NCBI GenBank assembly: GCA_958298945.1
Contig: OY282610.1
Location: forward strand, 47,685,667-47,749,666
Reading direction: 5' to 3'
Length of the DNA stretch: 64,000 bases
Source: Atherix ibis
Lineage: Eukaryota > Arthropoda > Insecta > Diptera > Athericidae
Shown here: positions 41,001-44,750 of the stretch, one piece after another
How the letters are laid out: every line of letters begins with the position of its first letter
Position numbering within the stretch: position 1 is the first letter of the stretch
Program-made: the position numbers and the translations under genes
Notes under the pieces: model-generated
The model's input: the letters and a program-made list of their open reading frames with translations, nothing else
Database searches by the model: none
Told to the model about the DNA's origin: nothing

Positions 41001-42151
41001 GTGAATGCCTGATGCTTTACATGGTCTTATTACTTTAATTCTTAACCCAATTGAATCTTATATGGATGCAGACCAAAGGATGAAGCAGCAGAAAGCCTGA
41101 ATTCTTTTGAATAAAGCACATACACATTTTTTTATGGTCTTCATGCACACTTTGAGTCATTGCCACAATATTTTTATTTTACCGAGAATTTAGCTAACCT
41201 ACGGAGACTGGTCGATTAGCAACTGAACAGATTTCCTCGAATTTCCTGATTAGACGTTGAATTTTGCTCACGTTAGGACGTGCATTTCCACGTAGCTCAC
41301 TGAACGTCTGCCGAACAGAGCAAAATCGTGTAGCTTTCCATTATTCAGTGGTGGCTATAGCAAAACATAAACATCTAAGAACGATAGCAGTGTTATTTAA
41401 AACGTCAAAGTAATAGACAGTCAAAGACTGAACGTACCTATTGAAAGTCCCTCTCATTTTTTTCCAATTCCACCAAAAAATTATCCAGAATAATTTTTTT
41501 CCGTATATTATGTATTTACTTAAAAATCTGTAACCTTCATTAACTTGGGGATATTTTGTTGTTGTTTTTTTTTTGTCTCTGAAACAAAAATCGGAGGAAA
41601 TTATATACCGCCATGACTATGAGGCCATGTGACGAATTCATGTTACCTATGGGTTGGCATTGATAACTTATCTAATGATACTGTCGGATTGTTAATTGAA
41701 GGAAGTAATTAGAAGTGATCAAATATTATGAAGTAAATTAGTTATTTTGGTCAATTGTCAGATAGAATTTTAAAAAGGAGTTGTTGGGCTTAGGCAATTC
41801 TGCGTTAAGTTGTTTTGTGATAGAAATAGCTTCAATTTTAATAGCATTTGTATATAAACTAAACAGTGGTTTTTTTTGCATCATATTAAAAGACAATAAA
41901 ACGTATAAAAAAAAAGAAGAAAAGTTTTAGTTATATTTCTTTTGATCGTATTATTTAAAAATCATATCCAAAAAAAAAGATCGTGTAAAAAAAAAGAGAA
42001 TAATAATAAAATAGTATTATTTTTTTATAAGTTTTTGATATTATTTTCATTTTTATAATTATTATGAATATTTCTTTTATATTATTATGATTTATATTTA
42101 TTTTATAATTACAGAGAATTCGATGATGGAACAGAACCACCAGTAGTATAA
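699..42151 (+). CDS. trol: trol (perlecan) gene, 3' part, 20 joined exons
   Basis: Gene-level entry. Perlecan is a secreted basement-membrane heparan sulfate proteoglycan. The visible product has tandem immunoglobulin repeats with the Cys...Trp...D-x-G-x-Y-x-C pattern, a Pro-rich linker, two more Ig domains, then LG1-EGF-EGF-LG2-EGF-LG3, the order specific to perlecan domain V. I joined 699-1248, 1364-1478, 1564-1714, 8277-8457, 8572-8975, 13551-13700, 13768-14086, 14190-14427, 15246-15411, 26072-26292, 26387-26507, 27555-27709, 27772-28688, 28784-28947, 29039-29289, 30206-30295, 30401-30551, 30738-31151, 31239-31386 and 42115-42151. All introns are GT-AG and every codon phase matches, giving about 1646 residues after a 2-nt partial codon. 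The N-terminal part is outside the window. Introns in the Ig and C-terminal tail regions are long and transposon-filled; those in the LG/EGF region are mostly short. The trol name rests on domain order, not on a search. Confidence 0.93.
1364..1478 (+). CDS. trol: trol exon: Ig domain, first half
   Basis: The acceptor is CATTTAG and the donor GTTTCT. It encodes a Pro-rich lead (IQPSIIPLPPRYTIIQGG), the first Ig cysteine (LTILCEATGSPTPTIKW) and the core Trp. It enters in phase 2 from the previous exon (AG+C gives Ser) and leaves in phase 0. The second half of the fold is in the next exon, 85 bases away. Confidence 0.9.
1564..1714 (+). CDS. trol: trol exon: Ig domain, second half
   Basis: The acceptor is AATCTAG and the donor GTAAGT. 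It encodes the F-strand part of the Ig domain started in the previous exon (LTIRDAQPHNRGTYICFAES) and ends in phase 1. It is followed by a 6.6-kb intron that carries a mariner copy and an R1-clade LINE. Confidence 0.9.
1715..2438. other. AT-rich intronic DNA
   Basis: First part of the 6.6-kb trol intron 1715-8276. No exon-like or repeat structure was recognised. Confidence 0.6.
2439..3464 (-). mobile_element. mariner family A, copy 1, degenerate
   Basis: The ends are near-mirror images: left GCAGACTGATAAGTCAGTGA, right TCATTGACTTATCAGACCGC. On the minus strand, broken frames show a mariner transposase C-terminal region (a DN-APVH-like block near 2640-2700) and N-terminal pieces near 3150-3240. 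At about 1.03 kb it is close to full mariner length but has many stops. Five more copies with the same ends occur in this window. Confidence 0.8.
3465..5399. other. AT-rich intronic DNA
   Basis: Part of the 6.6-kb trol intron. Contains A-runs (about 4914-4931) and a short CA repeat near 4692. I see no gene; the ORFs here are low-complexity. Confidence 0.6.
5400..7421 (-). mobile_element. R1-clade LINE, 5'-truncated and frame-broken
   Basis: Minus-strand pieces in order: RPICLLPIFGKVLERMM and QYGFTKG at the right edge, a reverse transcriptase core (VDFKSAFNCLRW, GCPQGSVAGPAIWN, VVAYADDLIVLIEG) at 6765-7271, the thumb and connection at 6175-6816, and a C-terminal Cys-His motif (CPCGAAEESAKHLLIEC) at 5921-6274. 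These are typical of R1-clade elements. The 5' part, including the endonuclease, is absent, a stop follows QYGFTKG, and frameshifts separate the pieces. About 500 bases of 3' UTR follow at 5400-5900. GC content is much higher than the flanks. Confidence 0.88.
7422..8276. other. AT-rich intronic DNA
   Basis: End of the trol intron before exon 8277. Nothing recognised. Confidence 0.6.
8277..8457 (+). CDS. trol: trol exon: Ig domain, first half
   Basis: The acceptor is GATTGCAG and the donor GTAAGT. After a split Pro codon it reads QERPLLEIYPREPQ, then AVLSCHYIAGIPAPTVNW, the first cysteine and Trp of an Ig domain. It ends in phase 2 and joins the exon at 8572, which supplies the DAGEYICRAEN strand. 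Confidence 0.92.
8572..8975 (+). CDS. trol: trol exon: end of one Ig domain plus a full Ig
   Basis: The acceptor is TTTTGCAG and the donor GTAAAA. It completes the preceding Ig (LEDAGEYICRAENIVG) and encodes another (LRLECYGTGYPLPQVSW ... DAKTYTCTASNDAG). It ends in phase 1 and joins the exon at 13551 to read DIVGGDDD. A LINE fragment begins only some 30 bases past the donor, so the insertion spared the 5' splice site narrowly. Confidence 0.92.
9008..10375 (+). mobile_element. RNase H-bearing LINE (I group), 3' part
   Basis: An intact 305-codon frame (9300-10217) encodes an RNase H domain: LLFTDAATD (first Asp), YGELWAIKTAIE (Glu), IFSDSLAALKAI (Asp) and QWVPGHVGIVGNESADKLAG (His, Asp). A C-x2-C-x7-H-x4-C motif (CQSCGTQFTITHILQEC) follows. 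The layout fits I-group LINEs that carry RNase H. The reverse transcriptase is missing (5' truncation). The 3' end has CAAA repeats (about 10350-10373) as a tail. It lies about 30 bases after a trol splice donor. Confidence 0.85.
10376..10964. other. unassigned repeat-like DNA
   Basis: Less AT-rich than the host intron, lying between two LINE fragments, so probably transposon-derived. I could not name a family. Confidence 0.4.
10965..12745 (+). mobile_element. second, decayed copy of the RNase H LINE
   Basis: From 10965 the sequence parallels the copy at 9008: TCTTCCACATCCAGATTG matches TCTTCCACATCCAAATTGG, and the frame at 11017 (YRQLFFDQLDGLEKCSFLFT) matches YRKLFLEQLDGLKDHRLLFT. It then decays through stops. 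A mariner (11538-12571) splits it. Its 3' end at about 12650-12745 resembles that of the first copy (CCAAATAGCCTCATGGCCGT versus CCAAATGACCTCACGGTCGT). Confidence 0.75.
11538..12571 (-). mobile_element. mariner with TA flanks, internally deleted
   Basis: The ends are inverted repeats: left CGAGGGTCGTTCAATTAGTC, right its near-complement, each next to TA (11536-11537 and 12572-12573). The length is 1034 bp. The minus strand encodes a mariner N-terminus (GKIHDLILNDRRIKVRELVE, ISARWVPRLLS), then jumps to TITGAYYASLLQRLSEEIKE. The stretch with the first catalytic Asp is missing. A frameshift near 11905 separates the C-terminal half (HQDNARVHTCAVS, SPDLAPSDYFLF). It is non-autonomous. Confidence 0.93.
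12746..13550. other. intronic DNA before trol exon 13551
   Basis: AT-rich; no gene or repeat family recognised. Confidence 0.6.
13551..13700 (+). CDS. trol: trol exon: linker and start of an Ig domain
   Basis: The acceptor is ATTATAACAG and the donor GTATGA. It encodes an acidic start (GGDDDNQWR), a Pro/Tyr-rich linker (YRPPVYYPTSPPVNNY) and the first half of an Ig domain with ATLICEFGSPG. Entry and exit are in phase 1. A 67-base intron follows, typical of short fly introns. Confidence 0.9.
13768..14086 (+). CDS. trol: trol exon: Ig second half and next Ig first half
   Basis: The acceptor is CATTTTTAG and the donor GTATGT. It encodes the rest of one Ig (WDRIDGRPLPHG ... DAAGFYTCSLID) and the first half of the next (VEIYCNATGQQPMNIQW). 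It ends in phase 2. The frame runs on a few codons past the donor to a TGA, which the splice avoids. Confidence 0.9.
14190..14427 (+). CDS. trol: trol exon: Ig second half and next Ig first half
   Basis: The acceptor is TTTCTATAG and the donor GTAAGT. The first base completes a Pro codon. It encodes DAGRYYCSATNEYGN, then a linker and LDLSCDISFRLEAGSW, the first cysteine of another Ig. It leaves in phase 0. The following intron carries a 380-bp mariner derivative. Confidence 0.9.
14476..14855 (-). mobile_element. mariner family A, copy 2, 380-bp deletion derivative
   Basis: Bounded by GCAATCTGATAAGTCAGTGA and TCACAGACTTATCAGACTGC. It keeps only the outer sections of the family A element, and the transposase centre is missing, so it looks like a MITE-sized derivative. 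It sits in the intron between trol exons 14190 and 15246. Confidence 0.8.
15246..15411 (+). CDS. trol: trol exon: Ig second half
   Basis: The acceptor is GAAATAG and the donor GTGAGT. It encodes YNWRRENNILPS and DGGRYICEIQSPGG, then FVDVTVK, finishing the Ig domain opened at 14190-14427. It ends in phase 1. It can be joined in frame either to the LDLa cassette at 21082 (C+TA gives Leu) or straight to 26072 (C+CA gives Pro). Confidence 0.9.
15412..20517. other. large AT-rich trol intron, no transposon recognised
   Basis: Very AT-rich. It holds simple repeats, (TA)n at about 18107-18171 and (TG)n at about 18260-18298, T-rich tracts from about 18950 to 19240, a small GC-richer island at 18485-18535 and two CACGTG sites at 19601 and 19640. 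Open frames here are low-complexity and I do not call them genes. It is the one long trol intron in which I saw no mariner. Confidence 0.6.
18107..18300. repeat. (TA)n and (TG)n microsatellites
   Basis: Alternating TA runs interrupted by short AT words, followed after about 90 bases by a GT/GC dinucleotide run (GTGTGTGTGTGCGCGCGTGT). Confidence 0.9.
20518..21081 (+). promoter_or_regulatory. 562-nt AG-free 3' splice region of LDLa exon
   Basis: I checked every line from 20518 to 21079 and found no AG dinucleotide. The first AG is at 21080-21081 and is the acceptor that keeps phase with both neighbouring trol exons. The last ~150 bases are A-rich rather than pyrimidine-rich; the T-rich tracts lie near 20820-20935 and further upstream. 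Long AG exclusion zones are a known mark of branch points far from the splice site. That this is so here is inference. Confidence 0.75.
21082..21258 (+). CDS. trol: trol LDL-receptor class A cassette exon
   Basis: This 177-nt exon encodes a small linker and one LDLa module with six cysteines (CKENYFKC, HTCILPSGICDG, NDCTDHSDETDGC). The calcium-binding acidic cluster DxSDE is intact. It enters and leaves in phase 1, so exon 15246-15411 can join it or skip to 26072 without a frame change. The donor (GTTTGT) is weak. In perlecans LDLa modules usually sit N-terminal to the Ig region, so one between Ig domains is notable. I chose 21082 and not the later AG at 21093 because only 21082 keeps phase. 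Confidence 0.83.
21259..23521. other. trol intron downstream of the LDLa exon
   Basis: AT-rich with A- and T-runs. A degenerate tandem repeat of about AAATTTTATACC lies at 22028-22115. A GC-richer island at about 23125-23355 is listed as a finding. No exon recognised. Confidence 0.6.
22028..22115. repeat. degenerate AAATTTTATACC tandem repeat
   Basis: Six or seven imperfect copies of the word AAATTTTATACC with length variation, for example TTATACCAAAATTTATACC. Likely a small slippage-derived array in the intron. Confidence 0.7.
23522..24071 (-). mobile_element. mariner family A, copy 3, with inverted duplication
   Basis: Left end GCAGTCTGATAAGTCAATGA, right end CATCACTGACATATCATAT. The 550-bp element lacks most of the transposase. 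It contains a perfect 39-bp inverted repeat (23805-23843 and 23854-23892) not seen in the other copies. Confidence 0.8.
23805..23892. repeat. perfect 39-bp inverted repeat, 10-nt loop
   Basis: The left arm 23805-23843 is the exact reverse complement of 23854-23892, base by base, with loop TGGTTTTAGG. Transcribed as part of the trol intron it would form a very stable hairpin. Confidence 0.95.
24072..25544. other. AT-rich intronic DNA
   Basis: End part of the intron between the LDLa exon and the Pro-rich exon. Nothing recognised beyond A/T runs. Confidence 0.6.
25545..26071 (+). promoter_or_regulatory. 525-nt AG-free 3' splice region with distal pyrimidine tract and A30
   Basis: No AG occurs from 25545 to 26069. 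A very strong pyrimidine tract lies at about 25872-26000, then comes a 30-base A run (26037-26066) just before the acceptor TACAG. The usual pyrimidine tract next to the AG is thus replaced by pure A, and the real tract is 70-200 bases upstream. This layout predicts a distant branch point and regulated use of the acceptor (inference). Confidence 0.75.
26072..26292 (+). CDS. trol: trol exon: Pro-rich linker and Ig first half
   Basis: The exon opens with STVH and an 8-residue repeat, PPVYPPIQ twice and then PPVQPIRP. It then encodes the first half of an Ig domain (STEVDCSISNGYGNVQW). The 24-bp DNA repeat is visible at about 26087-26146. The donor is GTTAGT; it enters in phase 1 and leaves in phase 0. 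It lies directly after the A30 run, so slippage there could disturb the acceptor spacing. Confidence 0.88.
26387..26507 (+). CDS. trol: trol exon: Ig second half
   Basis: The acceptor is AATTTTAG and the donor GTAAAT. It encodes QYGNKLYLRNVQ, EDAGEYLCTHYSYDG and AYRVDIE, closing the Ig domain begun in the Pro-rich exon. It ends in phase 1. The next intron carries a transposase relic and a 5S rRNA-derived relic. Confidence 0.9.
26508..26906. other. intronic DNA of unclear origin
   Basis: Less AT-rich than the neighbouring introns, with repeated CGCGATT/TCGCGG words near 26770-26815. Perhaps the body of a 5S-derived element or part of the nearby transposon relic; I cannot tell. Confidence 0.35.
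26907..27007 (-). pseudogene. 5S rRNA-derived relic
   Basis: Read on the minus strand it starts GTTGGCCATTGTATAGTCAT and contains CTCCGATCACCGAAGTTAAG and then GGGTGACCGCTTGGGAATAC. These match the conserved core of insect 5S rRNA, including the box C region of the internal RNA polymerase III promoter. About 20 bases are missing in the middle, so it is a pseudogene or the head of a 5S-derived SINE (SINE3). It lies in the intron between trol exons 26387 and 27555. Confidence 0.8.
27270..27545 (-). mobile_element. Tc1/mariner-type transposase relic, family C, fragment 1
   Basis: Minus-strand pieces read NDFFVTEIECIEFE, VCFQ then a stop, and KISRNDDVNSLPRSYDLT. They resemble the INDFF...WFQQDGAT...ISRNGDVNWPPRSCDLTPLD block of a transposase family common in insect genomes. 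It is strongly decayed, and the acceptor of trol exon 27555 follows immediately. Confidence 0.6.
27555..27709 (+). CDS. trol: trol exon: last Ig domain, first half
   Basis: The acceptor is TTTTTAAAG and the donor GTAAGA. It encodes DEYPLMKDMPAKVE, NINLQCGTNRDRDVFKWKR and a short hairpin region. This is the first half of the final Ig domain before the LG repeats. It enters with a split Asp codon and leaves in phase 0; a 62-base intron follows. Confidence 0.9.
27772..28688 (+). CDS. trol: trol exon: Ig end, LG1, two EGF domains
   Basis: Largest coding exon here (917 nt). It finishes the last Ig (DAGTYLCTSTING), then encodes laminin G-like domain 1, recognisable by YIKFNFQVSFKPERPNGLIL, DYIALSLNNGYPEF, WHTITVNR and the closing GFVGCISQL ... 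TSCEP. Two EGF repeats follow: CKNNGVC ... YSCVCGQGYTGRHC, and CTPGVCGSGHC ... MQCYCPLHKAGDKC. It ends in phase 2 at the start of LG2 (FKDGSYAAYE). This order matches the start of perlecan domain V, which in vertebrates gives endorepellin and binds integrin and dystroglycan. Confidence 0.95.
28784..28947 (+). CDS. trol: trol exon: LG2, first part
   Basis: The acceptor is GAATTTAG and the donor GTAAAA. It encodes SVSFAFRMRAASLEDSIILY, SHGDYAVLLLKD and LELRLHVML, the central beta strands of laminin G-like domain 2. The first base completes the Glu codon left by the previous exon; it leaves in phase 1. Confidence 0.93.
29039..29289 (+). CDS. trol: trol exon: LG2, second part
   Basis: The acceptor is TTGTACAG and the donor GTAAGT. 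It encodes LNKWINVRISRKNGQGFLKV, IYLGTFTYIGGYD and GFDGCVSN, with the first of the LG2 closing cysteines. It leaves in phase 0. The 916-base intron that follows is mostly one mariner copy; without it the intron would be about 150 bases. Confidence 0.93.
29338..30104 (+). mobile_element. mariner family A, copy 4, plus orientation
   Basis: This copy is inverted relative to the other five. It begins TATGATAAGTAAGACATATA and ends TTACTGACATATCATATTGC. The plus strand shows a transposase C-terminal part (MKTKRPRLTKQKVLFHHDN, PAHLSAIATGN, CYELLPHPP), then stops and frameshifts. It fills most of the intron 29290-30205 between two LG2 exons. Confidence 0.85.
30206..30295 (+). CDS. trol: trol exon: LG2 end
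   Basis: A 90-nt phase 0-0 exon with acceptor CTCCATTAG and donor GTAATC. It encodes LEISEKGIDMINDIQDAANI, LQC (the second closing cysteine of LG2) and TDENPIT, the lead to the next EGF. It is symmetric in phase, but skipping it would remove the LG2 disulfide. Confidence 0.9.
30401..30551 (+). CDS. trol: trol exon: EGF domain between LG2 and LG3
   Basis: The acceptor is TCTTTATAG and the donor GTATGA. It encodes GKPQFQDERKYHGNAC followed by an EGF module: CAQSRCQNGGTCIAYGS, then FVCDCPIGYGGKFC. Six cysteines in EGF spacing are present. It ends in phase 1 and joins LG3. Confidence 0.93.
30738..31151 (+). CDS. trol: trol exon: LG3, main part
   Basis: The acceptor is TCCATTGTAG and the donor GTAATG. 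It encodes laminin G-like domain 3: IAFRGNGYLEL, FAFILSTQEQNGLVFWHGQ, FMALALVDGIFELSFRLDG, FQTIIIERRGNEITLKV and LPGHIFIG. It enters and leaves in phase 1. In vertebrate perlecan this domain holds the bioactive LG3 fragment (family knowledge). Confidence 0.95.
31239..31386 (+). CDS. trol: trol exon: LG3 end
   Basis: The acceptor AAAAAAAG follows an A run; the donor is a consensus GTAAGT. It encodes GGAPNLRLFTGSRYTLG, FNGCIMTMETEDE and VDNCEE, with the two closing LG3 cysteines. Unspliced, the frame would stop two codons later (GAG TAA), so read-through at the donor also gives a minimal C-terminus. Spliced, it leaves in phase 2. Confidence 0.93.
31583..31819 (+). CDS. trol: candidate alternative C-terminal exon of trol
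   Basis: The first AG downstream of the exon 31239-31386 donor that keeps phase is at 31581-31582. It follows about 185 AG-free bases with an internal T/C-rich tract. The frame then reads MHWIPSSLIYTDINTDFGD, RFDPSTFDEIEEPPPVHII and on to a TAA at 31821. The acidic-then-Pro pattern recalls the terminal exon at 42115 (EFDDGTEPPVV). It could be a terminal exon ending at the TAA, or a 237-nt phase 2-2 cassette using the GTAAAG donor at 31820. The last ~30 residues are hydrophobic and less convincing. Confidence 0.5.
31824..32329. other. AT-rich intronic DNA
   Basis: Holds the (AAT)n run and a small hairpin (AATCTTAA ... TTAAGATT near 32194-32213). No gene seen. Confidence 0.55.
31966..32000. 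repeat. (AAT)n microsatellite
   Basis: About eleven AAT trinucleotides in the intron after the LG3 exon. Confidence 0.9.
32330..32990 (-). mobile_element. Tc1/mariner-type transposase relic, family C, fragment 2
   Basis: Minus-strand reading gives AYKIQLIQELKPSDLQKRQI, FGEWSLEQFEENPFFYQK, LPLYPEKYTVW, WERSLDDFKLSFAQNARTAF and FLWGYVKSLIYPWK. The order and wording match a DDE transposase of the Tc1/mariner superfamily (PYKIQLVQELKP ... HPEKVTVWCG ... FLWGYVK). Several stops; no intact ends found. Confidence 0.8.
32991..35689. other. AT-rich intronic DNA
   Basis: Part of the 10.7-kb last trol intron. A short GTAT tandem lies near 34690. No gene or clear transposon recognised. Confidence 0.5.
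35690..36055 (+). mobile_element. RNase H LINE, third fragment (3' end only)
   Basis: It contains CPACDARLIIAHLL, a decayed form of the C-x2-C...H zinc motif of the element at 9008. It ends with GACCTCATGATCGTGCCGCT, close to GACCTCACGGTCGTGGCGCT in that element's 3' UTR. Confidence 0.6.
36493..37578 (-). mobile_element. mariner family A, copy 5, longest copy
   Basis: Left end CCGTCTGATAAATCAGTGAT, right end TTGCTTACTTATCAGACAGC; 1086 bp. The minus strand shows N-terminal pieces (KLFTECRYGGRTSINK) near 37250-37330 and a C-terminal frame with PPCLAKQKVLFHHDNAPVHS at 36613-36804. Stops and frameshifts make it inactive. Confidence 0.85.
37579..39100. other. AT-rich intronic DNA
   Basis: No gene or known repeat recognised in this part of the last trol intron. 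Confidence 0.55.
39101..39720 (-). mobile_element. decayed mariner-like relic
   Basis: On the minus strand, frame-shifted pieces resemble a mariner transposase: TDKNVKLVRAVVMS and IIANELVLESL near 39530-39600, then SRLKNHLKQPVSS near 39370-39410, close to the FPKLKNHLKG block. The middle is missing. No terminal repeats identified. Confidence 0.5.
39948..40025. repeat. perfect 30-bp inverted repeat, 18-nt loop
   Basis: 39948-39977 is the exact reverse complement of 39996-40025 (arm begins ATTGGGGAACGAATTTCTTT). Pairing stops abruptly on both sides. It lies in the last trol intron and would fold in the pre-mRNA. Confidence 0.95.
40270..40760 (-). mobile_element. R1-type LINE 3' UTR, second copy
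   Basis: Collinear with 5500-5890: shared words include AACCACAGCCACCA, GGCACAGTGT, TTTTGCTTTAAGAGTA (versus TTTTGTTTTAAGAGTA) and AGGCTAGCTCAG (versus AGGCCAGCTCAG). No coding part is present, so this is a heavily 5'-truncated or eroded copy. Confidence 0.75.
40790..41480 (-). mobile_element. Tc1/mariner-type transposase relic, family C, fragment 3
   Basis: Minus-strand pieces: RNARPNVSKIQRLIRKFEEI and CSVANRPVSVG near the right end, then AFTDWALEELETNFRFGEKI, LFSDEAHYLAEWLRKQ and TNTKVSEPF. LFSDEAH carries the first catalytic Asp region of this family. Frameshifted and with stops. Confidence 0.75.
41550..41700 (-). mobile_element. RNase H LINE, fourth fragment (3' end), inverted
   Basis: The reverse complement reads CATGGCCTCATAGTCATGGC, similar to the 3' UTR of the element at 9008, followed by an A-rich tail (on the plus strand, GTTGTTGTTTTTTTTTTGTC). 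Short and diverged. Confidence 0.45.
41701..42114. other. AT-rich end of the last trol intron
   Basis: No gene; T-rich before the acceptor of exon 42115. Confidence 0.6.
42115..42151 (+). CDS. trol: trol terminal coding exon, acidic tail
   Basis: The acceptor TATAATTACAG follows 83 AG-free T-rich bases. The first base completes the Glu codon of exon 31239-31386, then EFDDGTEPPVV and a TAA follow. Phase matches exactly. This 12-codon exon lies 10.7 kb from the LG3 exon, which is unusual, but the acceptor is good and the acidic Pro-Val tail is plausible for perlecan. Confidence 0.75.
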
Positions 42152-43480
42152 GAAAATATAGTACCGATCAGCTCAAAAACGAATAATAATTAGTCATAAA
42201 AACAAAGTTTTGACTTTTTGAAAAGTCTTTTATCATTAATATAAATAATAATAATAATAATAATAATAATTATAATAATATAATAAAAGGAAAAATTATA
42301 AACAATTAAAAATTGATGCATATGTATATATATTGTACGTATTTGCATAAATAAATTTCAATATATTGTACATGTGTGTGTTTAAGAGATACAATAATGG
42401 TAAAGTAAAAATAATAAAGAAAAATCGAAACACAAACACACACAGAAAAGAAACACCCACAAAACATATACAATAAATATATAATATATTTGCAAACATA
42501 CTATAACTAAATAATTACAAATAAATAAATAAAAAAAAAATTAACACATTACATACATACATATACAAATGAATCAATCAATAATAATCATAATAAATTG
42601 CTTAATACATATAAAATTTAATAATTTACTTAATAGCTATGAGCATGTCTCTATTCTTTTTGTACATGTATACACTTACAAAGGATATTTTTCGTAATGA
42701 AATAAACAACAAAACTACAATCCTCTTACATATAACAATAATGAATAAATAAAAAAATTTCTTCAATAACAACAGAATAGCATCAATCAATGTACTAAAT
42801 ATTAAAAATTGACCAGAACACATACTATACCATTAAAAGGATATATGAAAAATTCCATGTTCTGGAAGTTGATTTGGACACTATACGGGAATGATTTTCG
42901 AAGACCAGTGACAGATAAAATTGTTGAACAACATTCTCACATTAATACAGAAAGAAAAGTACTTTGCATAGAAAAGGAAATAATTTTCGTTCTTTTCGAA
43001 ATGGAAGTTAATTTTATTATTTATTTATTTTTTTTTTTAAATTATTTTTGTGTTCATTATAATTACTTAGTAATTAAAACTAAATACATATATATAAAAA
43101 AAAATATTGACATACATATTATGTGGCTAAAATTTTAATTAATATTATTTCTTGTACGTTTTGTTTTTTCTTTTCTTTTGTAATAATTTGTAATTTGAAA
43201 AATATCAAATAAAATGTATATGATATAAAAAAAAAGAACACACCAGAAATTTATTATTTATGTTTTATATTTTATAATTTTTATACCATGATTAATATAT
43301 TAACAGTGTTTCGTATACAAATAACTGGTGTACGAGTATCTACCAATTAGAACTTTTTTTCCCAATATCTATCGACATAACGTTTTATTCAATATCTATC
43401 GACACAACGTCCATCTATCGACACGACGTCTGAATGTAAAGTAAATTTTTCCAGCATAAAAATGTTTTTATGTTTAAAAA
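42152..43480 (+). other. trol 3' UTR and downstream AT-rich DNA
   Basis: After the TAA the sequence is AT-rich, with an (AAT)n run at about 42239-42275. Several AATAAA hexamers occur, for example near 42349 and 42516-42530, any of which could serve polyadenylation. I could not decide the 3' end. Near 43364-43430 there are three copies of a motif resembling ATCTATCGACACAACGT. Confidence 0.5.
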
Positions 43481-44750
43481 AATAAAATGACGGGACTACC
43501 TTCTTTTTCCAATAGGCTTGAAATTGTCTATGTTGATAGATTTTTCATTCAGTTTGTTGACAACCCTCACAGTAGAGGGTTTACCATTTGCTCTAAAGTC
43601 GTATAGAAATAATTCAAATCCATTATGGCCGATCTGTGAAAGACATATAGTATTTCGTAAAATTTATGATATTTTTCGTTGTAATTATCGTCTATCTGAG
43701 CAGCCTGCAATCGAAGATTTGGTTGATAAATTTGAGTCCACTTCGGTGAGTGTAAGTATTGCAGAGAATCCAGTTTAATCGGTTTCATGGTATTCTCAAC
43801 AATTGGACTTGTCCACAATTACCACATAACGAATTTTGCACTTAACCTTTATAAGATCCAATTGGTGGAAGAATTGAAGCTAGCAAGAAAAATTATCATT
43901 TTTGGGCAACTGATAAACCAAGATCAGTTATTGAACAGCCATTACAGTAATCATGTGTCTCTATATGGTGTGCTTTATAGACTGGATGTATTATTGGTCC
44001 GTATTTTTTTGATAATGAGGCTTGTGCTATAGTAACTGACAATGAGTGCGCTACAGAGACATGGTAGCAAATTTTTGATAGCCAATTTTTGATGACGTGG
44101 ATGTCGATGATTTGTGGTTTCAACAGGACGTCGCTATGTGTTTGTATAATAAATTTATTGAAAACAAAATGCAATAGATGCCGCCCCGGTATTAGACTAC
44201 CGTCATTAGCATGTTAGACTACCATCCAAGGGGGTTGTGGGTTCGAATCCTACTTTCCTTATTTCATTATCCTCTCCCTAACAAAAAGTACGGAAAAAAC
44301 ACCAGAAAAGCCATCGGCCATCAGGAATATAGAAATTTTGAATAAATTATGGATAAACGCCCGTATTGATCAAGCACAACAACCCGAAATGGACATATTA
44401 GCCACCCCTCCTACTGGACGAAGCATGGCATCGCACCAAAAACTGAACGAAAATAACCAGTAGGATGGTGGCAGCTCACCGAACATCTTCCAAGCGAAGA
44501 CTAAAATATGATCTCAAAATTGATATAAATGTAATTAGAGCTTTTGTAAAGAAGATCCCCATATTTCGAAAGGAGAGTAAAAAGGAAATTAGATAGATAG
44601 AAATGCAATGGACGTCCAATTTCGTGAAGAGGTAATGTCAATTGGCCACCAAGATCATGTGATTTGACGCGCTCGGACTTCTTTTTATAGGGCATTGCCG
44701 AAAAATATGGCTTATAAGACATTTGCCCAATATTATTATTTATTCATAAA
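43481..44750 (+). mobile_element. Tc1/mariner-type transposase relic, family C, fragment 4
   Basis: Plus-strand pieces: AIEDLVDKFESTSVSVSIAE (HTH region), LYKIQLVEELKLARK, then decayed text around the catalytic core (IIGPYFFDNEACAIV, then ICGFNRTSLCVC) and FREEVMSIGHQDHVI after the insertion. A SINE (44176-44600) splits it. It has the same family signatures as the other three fragments and is the only one on the plus strand. Confidence 0.75.
44176..44600 (+). mobile_element. tRNA-derived SINE with target site duplication
   Basis: Near its 5' end it has GGTTCGAATCC (44240-44250), a perfect tRNA B box, preceded by tRNA-like sequence with a poorer A box. The 425-bp body ends in AGATAGATAG. It is flanked by the direct repeat AAATGCAAT (44167-44175 and 44601-44609), a clear target site duplication. 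It interrupts a transposase relic whose frame resumes after it. I found no second copy in the window. Confidence 0.88.

Noticed and set aside
44176..44260. A tRNA gene
   Set aside because: The B box is perfect, but the cloverleaf arms do not pair convincingly and the unit is part of a 425-bp insertion with a target duplication, so it is a SINE head.
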